Assembly (NCBI GenBank): GCA_046317875.1
Contig: JBKCVN010000003.1
Coordinates: forward strand, 1 to 6,498
Length of the DNA: 6,498 nucleotides
Direction: 5' to 3'
Source of the DNA: 2-01-FULL-41-14 sp046317875
GTDB taxonomy: Bacteria; Pseudomonadota; Alphaproteobacteria; UBA7879; UBA5542
This document shows, in pieces, positions 1-5,205 of this stretch. The translations under genes and the position numbers were made by a program. The number at the start of each line of letters is the position of its first letter. Within the stretch, counting starts at the first letter, position 1. The notes under the pieces were generated by a model. That model ran no database searches. It saw only the letters and a program-made list of their open reading frames with translations, and was not told the origin of the DNA.

Positions 1-2
1 AT

Positions 3-146
3 GTTATGGTAATTAAAATCATACCTCAGGCAGATCCATCTACATACGATGATAACTTGTTTATAAGGGAGGGCACTAGCACGGTTGGGCCATTGAATAA
101 AAGTGATTCTCGTGCATTTATGAAGTCATTTTATATAAATTCTTAA
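3..146 (+). CDS. C-terminal end of an AlbA_2/Schlafen-like putative DNA-binding protein (5' partial)
   Basis: An open frame enters from the left edge and ends at TAA 144-146, giving the last 47 residues. The stretch IKIIPQADPSTYDDNLFIRE followed by GTSTVGPLN and a short helix resembles the end of AlbA_2 (Schlafen AAA_4-type) domains. In those, a beta strand and a [FY][IV]R-x-G-[ST]-S-T turn precede a final helix. That family is found in putative transcriptional regulators and ATP-binding or defence-associated proteins. The stop lies 3 bases before the attC at 150, as expected for a cassette gene. The N-terminus and any partner domain are outside the window, so the family call rests on a short motif. 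A different protein with a similar ending is possible. Confidence 0.5.
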   Translation, partial: VMVIKIIPQADPSTYDDNLFIREGTSTVGPLNKSDSRAFMKSFYINS

Positions 147-149
147 TCC

Positions 150-209
150 ACCCAACAATTAGATGCACCGGAGACGGCTTCGCCGTCCCGGTGATCTTAT
201 GCGTTGGGC
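150..209 (+). other. attC site 1 (type I, 60 bp)
   Basis: Left box ACCCAAC 150-156, right box GTTGGGC 203-209. The inner stem is GACGGC-TTC-GCCGTC. Other type I sites have GGCGGC/GCCGCC here, so A174 and T186 form a compensated pair, which supports selection on the fold. The arms AGAT-[G]-CACCGG and CCGGTGATCT leave one G unpaired, the usual extrahelical base. The first base of the left box (A) no longer matches the right box. Confidence 0.93.
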
Positions 210-489
210 GGACGAAAATTTGAAAAATCAATGGTGTTCCACGTATAAATTATGTGGTCTAAGCCGCTACGGTAAAGAATTCGCGGTATATCTCTTTGTT
301 TCAGTTGATTATCATTGGCCGCTCAGTTCTTTACACTCCGCTGATGTGTTGTGTAAATCATATTGAAATTCAAATTTCGAACATCCTTGTTTCACCTTGG
401 CAACCTGTTTCAATCTGATCCGCCATGTTGCATTACATTATTTTGGTTCCCTGGTTGACATGATCCATGTTCCAATAAACTGCATGAAA
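210..489 (+). repeat. ORF-less repeat cassette, copy A (280 bp, A/F subfamily)
   Basis: This cassette body has no convincing gene. It belongs to a family with copies at 549, 1752, 2557, 3926, 5309 and 6187. The 63-base core at 272-334 starts GTAAAGAATTCGCGG and ends CCGCTCAGTTCTTTAC; the arms pair as an 8-bp outer helix plus a 4-bp GC helix around a bulge. The repeat ATCCTTGTTTCA lies at 383-394 and ATCCATGTTCCA at 463-474. The end carries TTGACA 455-460 and TAAACT 476-481. The middle, about 395-450, differs from copies B, C, D and G but shares CATTACATTA with copy F. A frame from upstream stays open to 363 but is shared as coding with no other copy. Confidence 0.85.
455..481 (+). promoter_or_regulatory. 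Putative promoter at the end of repeat A
   Basis: TTGACA at 455-460 is a perfect -35 consensus, followed after 15 bases by TAAACT at 476-481. The spacer holds an ATCCATGTTCCA repeat. The arrangement is identical in five other copies. A 15-base spacer is short for sigma-70 and the -10 is weak, so activity is not certain. Transcription would enter attC 2 and repeat B. Confidence 0.4.
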
Positions 490-548
490 GCCCAACAAGT
501 AAATTCACCTGACGCCCTGACGGGCGCAGGTGATTAATAACGTTGGGC
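490..548 (+). other. attC site 2 (type II variant, 59 bp)
   Basis: Left box GCCCAAC 490-496, right box GTTGGGC 542-548. The inner stem GCCC-TGAC-GGGC matches other type II sites. The outer arms read AAT-[T]-CACCTG and CAGGTGATT where the usual pair is ATAT-[G]-CACCTG and CAGGTGATAT. Both arms have therefore changed together, and the unpaired base is T instead of G. Confidence 0.93.
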
Positions 549-830
549 ACCCGCAATTTCGACAAATCGATATGGGCCGTGTAAAGATTAATTGGATTTA
601 ATCGCTACGGTAAAGAATTCGCGGTATGACTCCTTGCTCCAGTTGATAATCAATGGCCGCTCAGTTCTTTACGCTTCGCTGATTTAATGCGCGAATACGG
701 TTTTAAATTCAACATTTCGAACATCCTTGTTCCATTATACGGTTCAATCGCAGTTCAATTATCCTTGTTCCATCATGCGGCATTAAATCCATGGTTGACA
801 CGATCCTTAGGCAAGTAAATTAAAAACTGT
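549..830 (+). repeat. ORF-less repeat cassette, copy B (282 bp)
   Basis: Member of the B/C/D/G subfamily, whose bodies are all exactly 282 bases and align without gaps by eye. The inverted-repeat core is at 610-672. The near-palindrome TTGATAATCAA lies inside the loop. ATCCTTGTTCCA occurs at 723-734 and 761-772, with a degenerate third copy from 803. TTGACA is at 795-800. One frame reads RYGKEFAV, stops at TGA, then stays open to the TAA near 824. Other copies carry stops elsewhere in that frame, so no gene is called. The segment 210-830 therefore holds two adjacent ORF-less cassettes and no gene. Confidence 0.87.
795..821 (+). promoter_or_regulatory. Putative promoter at the end of repeat B
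   Basis: TTGACA 795-800, 15-base spacer, TAAATT 816-821. It points through attC 3 toward the HEPN-like gene at 925, so a transcript would start at or just inside the attC and carry it in the 5' leader. Conservation of this element in all six full copies is the main support. The spacer is shorter than the sigma-70 optimum. Confidence 0.42.
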
Positions 831-890
831 GCCCAACAAGCAGATGCACCGGAGGCGGCTTCGCCGCCCCGGTGATCTTAAACGTTGGGC
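831..890 (+). other. attC site 3 (type I, 60 bp)
   Basis: Left box GCCCAAC 831-837, right box GTTGGGC 884-890. Inner stem GGCGGC-TTC-GCCGCC; arms AGAT-[G]-CACCGG and CCGGTGATCT with one unpaired G. It ends repeat B and precedes the gene at 925. Confidence 0.95.
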
Positions 891-924
891 AGATGCAATA
901 AATATTGAAAGCAAGAAATATTTT

Positions 925-1662
925 ATGAATATTTACCGTAATGTATTTTTGGCTGGAACGTACTCTTGTCCAGGCATTCCAGAGCCAATACAGTTGATAC
1001 AAGATCCAATAATTTATAAGGGCGATTCCATCGGTAGGCTTGCGTTATTGCTAAAGGATGGCGCTCTAAGTTGTAGATTAGAGCTTACGGAAAAATTCCC
1101 GTGGGAAAATTGCGATGGCTATCAATTTGTTGAAAGGATTGTATCCCAACAATTGTCATTATTTACATTGTTTACCCTGCGATCTATAGATGTTAAAGTT
1201 ACAAATGTCATAAATGATAAACCGGATTTAACATTCTGGCACACAAAGTCATTGCCTGAGTTTCTTGAAAAGCACGTATTGCCTATTGATGGATTAGGGG
1301 TTCTATGGAACTCAACCTACTCTATAGAATATAGTGTTTTCATTAGACTTTCGGTTGAGGACTTTAGGCGTGCGTTAGTTGATTTCGATAACGCATCATT
1401 TCACTGCTATAGGTCATTGGAATCTTTACGACATGCGGTTGCAAAAAAGTACGTAATAAAAGAAAATAATAAGAGCGCGCAATGGGACAGGCTTAAAATA
1501 ATATCAGGATTTGACTCCAATATTATGGACTGGATTAAATTGCACGCGGATGGAATTCGTCACGGGAATCCGCTGTCAGGTAGCAAGGAAAAATTTGAAC
1601 CAGCCATAATCCAAACACGTGATTGTATATTAAAAGTAATTCGTGACTTAAGTAACCTATAA
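925..1662 (+). CDS. Hypothetical protein with HEPN-like C-terminal domain (245 aa)
   Basis: The function of the whole protein was not recognised. Residues 1-145 look like a mixed alpha/beta region without a known motif. Residues 148-243 look helical: YRSLESLRH at 162-170, then a helix ending in a conserved-looking ADGIRHGNP with RHG at 212-214, then a last helix. A first helix of the FxxxYRxLE kind plus a late R-H-G pattern is typical of HEPN or Apea-like HEPN domains. Those are often RNases in abortive infection, toxin or defence proteins, but the canonical RNxxxH motif is not exact here, so RNase activity is uncertain. I chose ATG 925. An in-frame GTG at 829 would put attC sequence into the protein, and ATG 893 meets a stop after one codon. 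No strong ribosome site is visible, only a purine run AGCAAGAAA. The gene follows repeat B and ends 30 bases before attC 4. It is probably transcribed from repeat B if that promoter is active. Confidence 0.85.
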   Translation: MNIYRNVFLAGTYSCPGIPEPIQLIQDPIIYKGDSIGRLALLLKDGALSCRLELTEKFPWENCDGYQFVERIVSQQLSLFTLFTLRSIDVKVTNVINDKPDLTFWHTKSLPEFLEKHVLPIDGLGVLWNSTYSIEYSVFIRLSVEDFRRALVDFDNASFHCYRSLESLRHAVAKKYVIKENNKSAQWDRLKIISGFDSNIMDWIKLHADGIRHGNPLSGSKEKFEPAIIQTRDCILKVIRDLSNL

Positions 1663-1692
1663 ATTAATCTGATGACAATATAAACCATTACA

Positions 1693-1751
1693 GCCCAACA
1701 AGTATATGCACCTGACGCCCTGACGGGCGCAGGTGATCTTTAACGTTGGGC
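1693..1751 (+). other. attC site 4 (type II, 59 bp)
   Basis: Left box GCCCAAC 1693-1699, right box GTTGGGC 1745-1751. Stem GCCC-TGAC-GGGC; left arm ATAT-[G]-CACCTG. The right arm CAGGTGATCT no longer pairs perfectly with the left arm. It closes the HEPN-like gene cassette. Confidence 0.95.
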
Positions 1752-2033
1752 ACCCGCAATTTCGACAAATCGATATGGGCCGTATAAGAATAAATTGGCA
1801 TTACCCGCTACGGTAAAGAATTCGCGGCATATGTCTTGGTTCCAGTTGATTATCAATGGCCGCTCAGTTCTTTACGCTTCGCTGATTCAATGTGCTATTA
1901 CGGTTTGAAATTCAACATTTCGAACATCCTTGTTCCAATATACGATTCAATCGCAGTTCAATTATCCTTGTTCCATCATGCGGCATTAAATCCATGGTTG
2001 ACAAGATCCTTGGGTAAGTAAATTATAAAACGT
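1752..2033 (+). repeat. ORF-less repeat cassette, copy C (282 bp)
   Basis: B/C/D/G subfamily. The 63-base core is at 1813-1875, with TTGATTATCAA in its loop. ATCCTTGTTCCA occurs at 1926-1937 and 1964-1975, with a degenerate copy from 2006. TTGACA is at 1998-2003. In this copy one frame is open from the core to TAA near 2021, about 60-70 codons, but copies D and G have stops in the same frame and differences fall at all codon positions. I treat it as non-coding or a decayed gene. No other content is seen between 1663 and 2108. Confidence 0.87.
1998..2024 (+). promoter_or_regulatory. Putative promoter at the end of repeat C
   Basis: TTGACA 1998-2003, 15-base spacer, TAAATT 2019-2024, pointing through attC 5 to the gene at 2109. 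An overlapping TATAAA a few bases further right is a possible alternative -10, but its spacing is too long. Confidence 0.42.
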
Positions 2034-2093
2034 GCCCAACAAGCAGATGCACCGGAGGCGGCTTCGCCGCCCCGGTGATCTTATACGTTGGGC
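2034..2093 (+). other. attC site 5 (type I, 60 bp)
   Basis: Left box GCCCAAC 2034-2040, right box GTTGGGC 2087-2093. Same inner stem GGCGGC-TTC-GCCGCC and unpaired G as attC 3. The spacer before the right box differs by one base (TTATAC where attC 3 has TTAAAC). Confidence 0.95.
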
Positions 2094-2108
2094 AGACGAA
2101 AATACAAT

Positions 2109-2489
2109 ATGAAAATTAAAGGAAGTATTGAAATTCGAAAATACAGGGATGGTGGTTCCCTTGGAATTACATTCGAGGAAGCTGGCAGTGAAAATGTCGC
2201 AAATGAATTGTTTCTTAAGATTAAAAATGTTGGATCAAATATATTTCGCTCGGCCCGCCTTATAACCAGGGTGAGAACAAACTATATTTGCCCCATGACC
2301 GGCGCTTCAATTCCAGATATTCAGAAAACAGAAAAGTCCTTAGATCTTATCGAAGCTGAATTTGCACTAAGCAAGCTGATTAAAGCATCAATTGGGGAAA
2401 ATGCTTCATTGAAAGGGCGTCTTGAAAAAATAAGATCAGAAATTATAATGTCTGCCCAACAATCGGATGCATCCGAGACCATGACATAA
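2109..2489 (+). CDS. Hypothetical protein ending inside attC (126 aa)
   Basis: Not recognised. The start ATG 2109 lies 16 bases after attC 5; a TTG at 2088 inside the attC is not credible. The N-terminal half, residues 1-65, looks rich in beta strands (MKIKGSIEIRKYRDGGSLGI). Residues 72-113 look like one or two charged helices. There is no signal peptide, membrane segment or metal motif. No clear Shine-Dalgarno is visible. The frame runs into attC 6: residues 116-126 (AQQSDASETMT) and the stop are encoded by the recombination site. The C-terminal tail is therefore set by whichever attC follows, and is probably not functionally important. Confidence 0.72.
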   Translation: MKIKGSIEIRKYRDGGSLGITFEEAGSENVANELFLKIKNVGSNIFRSARLITRVRTNYICPMTGASIPDIQKTEKSLDLIEAEFALSKLIKASIGENASLKGRLEKIRSEIIMSAQQSDASETMT

Positions 2490-2556
2490 AGTATTTGCTA
2501 CGGCGCCAGCCTGCAAATACTTTATGCCATGGTCCGGCTGATCCTTGGCGTTGGGC
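2454..2556 (+). other. attC site 6 (type III, 103 bp)
   Basis: Left box GCCCAAC 2454-2460, right box GTTGGGC 2550-2556. The long arms GACCATGACATAAAGTATTT and AAATACTTTATGCCATGGTC pair almost completely, with one A/C mismatch, around a loop containing CTACGGCGCC. Nearer the boxes GGAT-[G]-CA pairs with TGATCC, leaving an unpaired G as in the other types. Near-identical sites occur at 3823 and 5206. Confidence 0.95.
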
Positions 2557-2838
2557 ACCTGCAATTTCGACAAATCAATATGGGCGGCGTAAAGATTAAT
2601 TGGCATTACGCGCTACGGTAAAGAATTTGCGGTATAAATCCTTGCTCCAGTTGATAAGCAATGGCCGCTCAGTTCTTTACGCTTCGCTGATTCAATGCAC
2701 TAATACGATTTGATATTCAACATTTCGAACATCCTTGTTTCAAAATTCGGCTCAATCGCAGTTCAATTATCCTTGTTCCATCATGCGGCATTAAATCCAT
2801 GGTTGACATGATCCTTGGGTCAGTAAAATAAAAAATGT
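2557..2838 (+). repeat. ORF-less repeat cassette, copy D (282 bp)
   Basis: B/C/D/G subfamily. Core at 2618-2680; this copy has TTTGCGG where most have TTCGCGG. ATCCTTGTTTCA is at 2731-2742 and ATCCTTGTTCCA at 2769-2780. TTGACA is at 2803-2808. The frame open in copy C is broken here by at least three stops. No gene is seen from 2490 to 2937. Confidence 0.87.
2803..2829 (+). promoter_or_regulatory. Putative promoter at the end of repeat D
   Basis: TTGACA 2803-2808, 15-base spacer, TAAAAT 2824-2829. The -10 matches the consensus at 5 of 6 positions, the best among these copies together with copy F. It points to the zinc-ribbon gene and, across a decayed attC, to the 114-residue gene. Confidence 0.46.
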
Positions 2839-2898
2839 GCCCAACAAGCAGATGCACCGGAGGCGGCTTCGCCGCCCCGGTGATCTTAAACGTTGGGC
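2839..2898 (+). other. attC site 7 (type I, 60 bp)
   Basis: Left box GCCCAAC 2839-2845, right box GTTGGGC 2892-2898. Identical in layout to attC 3, with stem GGCGGC-TTC-GCCGCC and an unpaired G in the outer arm. Confidence 0.95.
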
Positions 2899-2937
2899 AG
2901 ATCGCACAGTTACAACAAAAACACAGATAAGGAAGTT

Positions 2938-3396
2938 ATGCTAGACATATTCGTTGATATGCACCAATATAAAAAAATTGGTGATGCGCAGTCAAAGGCT
3001 CAGTCAGCCGCTGACAAGGTAGAATCTGTAAATGATTTCATTAAAAGGCTCGAGACACAAATTGATGAGCAAAAACTGGTTATCCAAGCCCTTGTTGAAT
3101 TACTAATCTCAAAAAGCATTTTCGATAAAAATGTGTTATTGGATAAAATTAAAGAAATCGATGGACGAGATGGAAGCGTGGATGGAAAGATCGGCAATAA
3201 CTCCAATGCAAAATGCGAATCATGCAAAAGATCGTACAATATTAAAATAAACAAGTGCCTTTATTGTGGTCACGAAAACTCAACCTATGCCACCATAAGT
3301 AACGACTATAAAAAATCCATAAAAAGAAAACTGTATTACTTTGCAAGAATAATTGTAACAATTCTTCCCAACAATTATAATAACCTGACTCCCTGA
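2938..3396 (+). CDS. Coiled-coil and zinc-ribbon hypothetical protein (152 aa)
   Basis: Not matched to a named family. Residues about 12-75 are charged and heptad-like (AADKVESVNDFIKRLETQID), suggesting a coiled coil. Residues 93-110 form a CxxC-x10-CxxC zinc ribbon (Cys 93, 96, 107, 110; CESCKRS then KCLYCGHE). The C-terminus, about 124-142, is basic and then hydrophobic (KRKLYYFARIIVTIL). It is too short to call a membrane helix firmly. ATG 2938 is preferred because AAGGA at 2929-2933 sits 4 bases upstream; ATG 2959 is an alternative. The last nine residues and the stop are encoded in the decayed attC 8. Zinc ribbons of this kind usually mediate protein or nucleic-acid contacts. The partner is unknown. 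Confidence 0.8.
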   Translation: MLDIFVDMHQYKKIGDAQSKAQSAADKVESVNDFIKRLETQIDEQKLVIQALVELLISKSIFDKNVLLDKIKEIDGRDGSVDGKIGNNSNAKCESCKRSYNIKINKCLYCGHENSTYATISNDYKKSIKRKLYYFARIIVTILPNNYNNLTP

Positions 3397-3424
3397 AGGG
3401 CGAAGGTGATATTTGACGTTGGGC
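3366..3424 (+). other. attC site 8 (type II, degenerate, 59 bp)
   Basis: The right box GTTGGGC 3418-3424 is intact, but the left box is TCCCAAC 3366-3372, with a pyrimidine at the first position. Between them the sequence aligns at full length to type II but is eroded: the stem is reduced to CCCT-GA-AGGG, the left arm reads TAATAACCTG, and the unpaired G is lost. The coding end of the gene at 2938 lies in it. Recombination here is expected to be poor. Confidence 0.82.
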
Positions 3425-3435
3425 AGATTAAAACC

Positions 3436-3780
3436 ATGAACACAATTCGAGTATATGCAAAATCAACTAATATATCAGATAAGAATACATGGGAAAATAT
3501 AAAGGAAGAAATTCGTGATGCTCTTGATCTTGATGCGAGTCGTTATGATGAAAGGGCTACAGTTGATTTTGTGAACATCATATCGGTTTTAGTCGAGTCA
3601 AATCTTATTCATATCGAATACAATTTTCAATATTCTGCATATTATGGATGCCGTGATAGGGACATTACTGATATATCAGACAATGATTCTGTGACAGGGA
3701 CAATAATTGGTGATTATGTCGAATTTGATACATGGATTTCACAGGAAATGGAAAGGCCGTATGACTACGACGATCTATGA
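3436..3780 (+). CDS. Acidic hypothetical protein (114 aa)
   Basis: Not recognised. ATG 3436 is 12 bases after the right box of attC 8; an in-frame GTG at 3406 lies inside that attC and is rejected. The protein is strongly acidic, especially residues 73-114 (DRDITDISDNDSV, then EFDTW and PYDYDDL at the end). It has an amphipathic helix at about 18-30 and a short hydrophobic strand-helix around 44-60. There is no signal, membrane segment or catalytic motif. No clear ribosome site is visible. A small acidic protein could be an inhibitor, antitoxin or DNA mimic, but nothing specific supports this. With the upstream attC decayed, it is probably inherited together with the zinc-ribbon gene. Confidence 0.78.
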   Translation: MNTIRVYAKSTNISDKNTWENIKEEIRDALDLDASRYDERATVDFVNIISVLVESNLIHIEYNFQYSAYYGCRDRDITDISDNDSVTGTIIGDYVEFDTWISQEMERPYDYDDL

Positions 3781-3822
3781 CAAGACACTTAAACTTACAT
3801 TAATTGAAAGATTAAATAATCT

Positions 3823-3925
3823 GCCCAACAAGCGGATACATCCGAGACCATGGCATAAAGTATTTGCTACGGCGCCAACCCGCAAATACTTTATGCCATG
3901 GTCCGGCTGATCCTTGGCGTTGGGC
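3823..3925 (+). other. attC site 9 (type III, 103 bp)
   Basis: Left box GCCCAAC 3823-3829, right box GTTGGGC 3919-3925. Here the long stem is perfect over 22 bp: the base that is A in the other two type III sites is G (GACCATGGCATAAAG), pairing with C in CTTTATGCCATGGTC. It closes the cassette of the 114-residue gene. Confidence 0.95.
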
Positions 3926-4050
3926 ACCCGCAAAGTCGAAAAAAACAATATAGGAAGAATAAATGGTGGCGGTAAATACTTTTCGGTATAACCTCATGTT
4001 CCGGTTGAATATTAAACACCGCGCAGCTCTTTACACTTCGAAACCACCGA
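3926..4050 (+). repeat. Truncated repeat, copy E, fused upstream of a gene
   Basis: This begins like the others (CCGCAAAGTCGA) and keeps the core at 3972-4034 with the exact 63-base span. Its start is GTAAATACTTTTCGG and its end CCGCGCAGCTCTTTAC. The stem is weakened to GTAAA/TTTAC plus partial inner pairing. After ACACTTCG it departs from the family: there is no ATCCTTGTTCCA, no TTGACA and no attC of its own. It runs straight into the leader of the gene at 4070. It looks like an old copy whose second half was lost when two cassettes fused. Confidence 0.72.
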
Positions 4051-4057
4051 GTCAAAG

Positions 4058-4063
4058 AAAGGA
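4058..4063 (+). promoter_or_regulatory. Ribosome binding site for the gene at 4070
   Basis: AAAGGA with a 6-base gap to ATG 4070 is the clearest Shine-Dalgarno site in the window and fixes that start. The overlapping ATG at 4063 reads only a few codons. Confidence 0.7.
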
Positions 4064-4069
4064 TGCTTT

Positions 4070-4393
4070 ATGTATAACTCAATAGACGATCTTCCAGAAT
4101 TAAGGAACTACACGAAGGCAGATAGGAGAGTTATTTATAAGAAATCGTGTATCAATGGTTGGGCAAGGCTCCATTTGTGTGCATCGGTTATGCTGTTTCA
4201 TTTATTTACAATTAAAATTATAAATGAAGGTACCTTCGAAAATTTATATTATAAAATCATAGCGACATCAATTGTGATGGGCCTGTTTGCATATTGTTAT
4301 GTTGTATTCAAGCTCAATTCAATAGATAGGCATCTCATAGCTGATTATATTAATAAAGCGACAGACAATAATGCAAAAGACAGTATACAGTAA
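4070..4393 (+). CDS. Small two-helix membrane protein (107 aa)
   Basis: Not recognised as a named family. Two hydrophobic segments are visible: residues about 33-51 (ARLHLCASVMLFHLFTIKI) and 62-80 (KIIATSIVMGLFAYCYVVF). They are separated by a short polar loop. The N-terminal 30 residues are charged, with several basic residues before the first helix (KADRRVIYKKS), favouring a cytoplasmic N-terminus. The tail of about 25 residues is polar. The start is supported by the AAAGGA site at 4058. The gene is preceded by truncated repeat E, not by a full repeat with TTGACA, so its transcription source is unclear. It ends 8 bases before attC 10. Confidence 0.82.
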   Translation: MYNSIDDLPELRNYTKADRRVIYKKSCINGWARLHLCASVMLFHLFTIKIINEGTFENLYYKIIATSIVMGLFAYCYVVFKLNSIDRHLIADYINKATDNNAKDSIQ

Positions 4394-4401
4394 ATCTAAG
4401 T

Positions 4402-4460
4402 GCCCAACAAACATATGCACCTGACGCCCTGACGGGCGCAGGTGATATTTGACGTTGGGC
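4402..4460 (+). other. attC site 10 (type II, 59 bp)
   Basis: Left box GCCCAAC 4402-4408, right box GTTGGGC 4454-4460. Stem GCCC-TGAC-GGGC; arms ATAT-[G]-CACCTG and CAGGTGATAT pair fully around one unpaired G. Confidence 0.95.
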
Positions 4461-4491
4461 AAAATCAATAATCAAAGCGATCCATTTGCCA

Positions 4492-5088
4492 ATGCGTTAC
4501 ATTAATTTAATAGCACTAATCTTCGTATGTATTCTAATTAGCGGATGCGCCTTCGGGCTGCTCGCAGATCGGGTAGGATCAGAGACTCATGTATTAAAAA
4601 TAAAATCGTTCTATTCCGATATCGATAATGGGGTTGTTTTTGTTAGATACTCTATTGATGACGAAGGAGATAGATTAAGAAAATATACAGAAGGGGACTT
4701 AAAGTCATTTCTGGATGATGTGTATGAAGGCCAATCAAAGAGATATACCAGGTATTACGAGGAGAAGGTTAAGAGTGAAAAAACTAACATTCTCGATAAT
4801 CTCATAATAAACTATTACCCATTCTTAAAAGATTATGGAAAAGAAGCAAAGGATATTGAGGTGGCGAACTTAATCGAAAGGTATAGTTTCCGTTATGATT
4901 ATATCTACGATAGATGTAACGCTAAAATATCAATTCATCTATCAAAATACGAAAACCTAGGGACAAAGAGGGATAGAATGGGAAAGTCGTTTCTTGTGGC
5001 CATGGCCGGGCCAATTGATCTTGCAACGTCTCCAATTCAGGCTGGAATCATTATTTATATGTTAAAGGACTTTAAACATTCCTTTTAA
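4492..5088 (+). CDS. Predicted lipoprotein, function unknown (198 aa)
   Basis: The N-terminus MRYINLIALIFVCILISGC is a short lipoprotein signal peptide with an ISGC lipobox and the lipidated cysteine at residue 19. Ala-Phe follows, so there is no Asp retention signal and the outer membrane is the likely site in a Gram-negative host. ATG 4492 is chosen because a TTG at 4486 would add only two residues; the ribosome site is weak. The mature part, about 25-160, is highly charged, with Tyr-rich stretches such as RYTRYYEEKVKSEK and YSFRYDYIYDR. Near the end a hydrophobic run includes AGPIDLATSPIQAGIIIYML. The phrase PxDLxTSPIQ resembles the C-terminal region of small lipoproteins of the YceK/DUF1375 kind, but this is only a weak similarity. 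It is the first gene of a cassette that also holds a gene remnant downstream. Confidence 0.85.
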   Translation: MRYINLIALIFVCILISGCAFGLLADRVGSETHVLKIKSFYSDIDNGVVFVRYSIDDEGDRLRKYTEGDLKSFLDDVYEGQSKRYTRYYEEKVKSEKTNILDNLIINYYPFLKDYGKEAKDIEVANLIERYSFRYDYIYDRCNAKISIHLSKYENLGTKRDRMGKSFLVAMAGPIDLATSPIQAGIIIYMLKDFKHSF

Positions 5089-5136
5089 TCTTTCCAAAAT
5101 TTACGAAAGTTAATTCTATTAATTATCAATTGATAT

Positions 5137-5143
5137 GCCCAAC
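5137..5143 (+). other. Orphan attC left half-site (GCCCAAC)
   Basis: GCCCAACAAG matches the left end of the neighbouring attC sites but no GTTGGGC or palindrome follows before the complete site at 5206. It lies 48 bases after the lipoprotein stop, where an attC is expected. It probably marks an attC whose right part was deleted, although a chance 7-base match cannot be excluded. Confidence 0.5.
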
Positions 5144-5144
5144 A

Positions 5145-5201
5145 AGAAAGTATGAAAATTCCGCCAATCTTCAACATCCAAGTGCAGCCAACAGTGAATA
5201 A
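5145..5201 (+). pseudogene. 3' remnant of a gene homologous to the one at 5839-6123
   Basis: The frame ending at TAA 5199-5201 reads RKYENSANLQHPSAANSE. The gene at 5839 ends KKQMDNANLQRPSENINE. At DNA level GCCAATCTTCAAC is identical in both, then after two differences CCAAGTG, then TGAATAA, with the next GCCCAAC box at the same distance. This is the truncated tail of a paralogous cassette gene; the rest, including the membrane helices, is missing. The junction with the upstream sequence is at or next to the orphan attC half-site at 5137. Confidence 0.7.
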
Positions 5202-5205
5202 ATAA

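Noticed and set aside
163..366. 67-codon frame starting inside attC 1 and crossing repeat A
   Set aside because: The start lies in the recombination site, no ribosome site is present, and the part after the attC is the shared repeat frame that carries stops in other copies.
829..924. GTG-initiated extension of the HEPN-like gene through attC 3
   Set aside because: It would add 32 arginine-rich residues encoded by attC sequence. The same peptide appears after every type I attC whatever follows, so it reflects the site and not the gene.
820..1002. Minus-strand frame over attC 3
   Set aside because: It is antisense to the attC palindrome and the start of the HEPN-like gene, with no independent support.
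1836..2021. 61-codon frame in repeat C
   Set aside because: The same frame is interrupted in copies B, D and G, and substitutions show no codon-position bias. It is kept only as a finding on possible gene decay.
2454..2556. Type III attC stem as a transcription terminator
   Set aside because: The strong hairpin has no following T-run, and its ends match attC core boxes.
2490..2640. Shared GCTACGG in the type III attC loop and in the repeat core
   Set aside because: A 7-base match with no flanking similarity is likely chance.
3000..3254. Minus-strand frame of 84 codons
   Set aside because: It is a shadow of the zinc-ribbon gene, whose + strand frame has a ribosome site, a coiled coil and a CxxC pair.
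3707..3997. Frames on both strands across attC 9
   Set aside because: Both encode similar peptides (HKVFA, KYFMPWS) because the attC is a long palindrome; neither is a gene.
5152..5205. 17-codon micro-gene ending exactly at attC 11
   Set aside because: The frame homologous to the gene at 5839 is a different one (stop at 5199-5201), so this ATG frame is an accident of the remnant.
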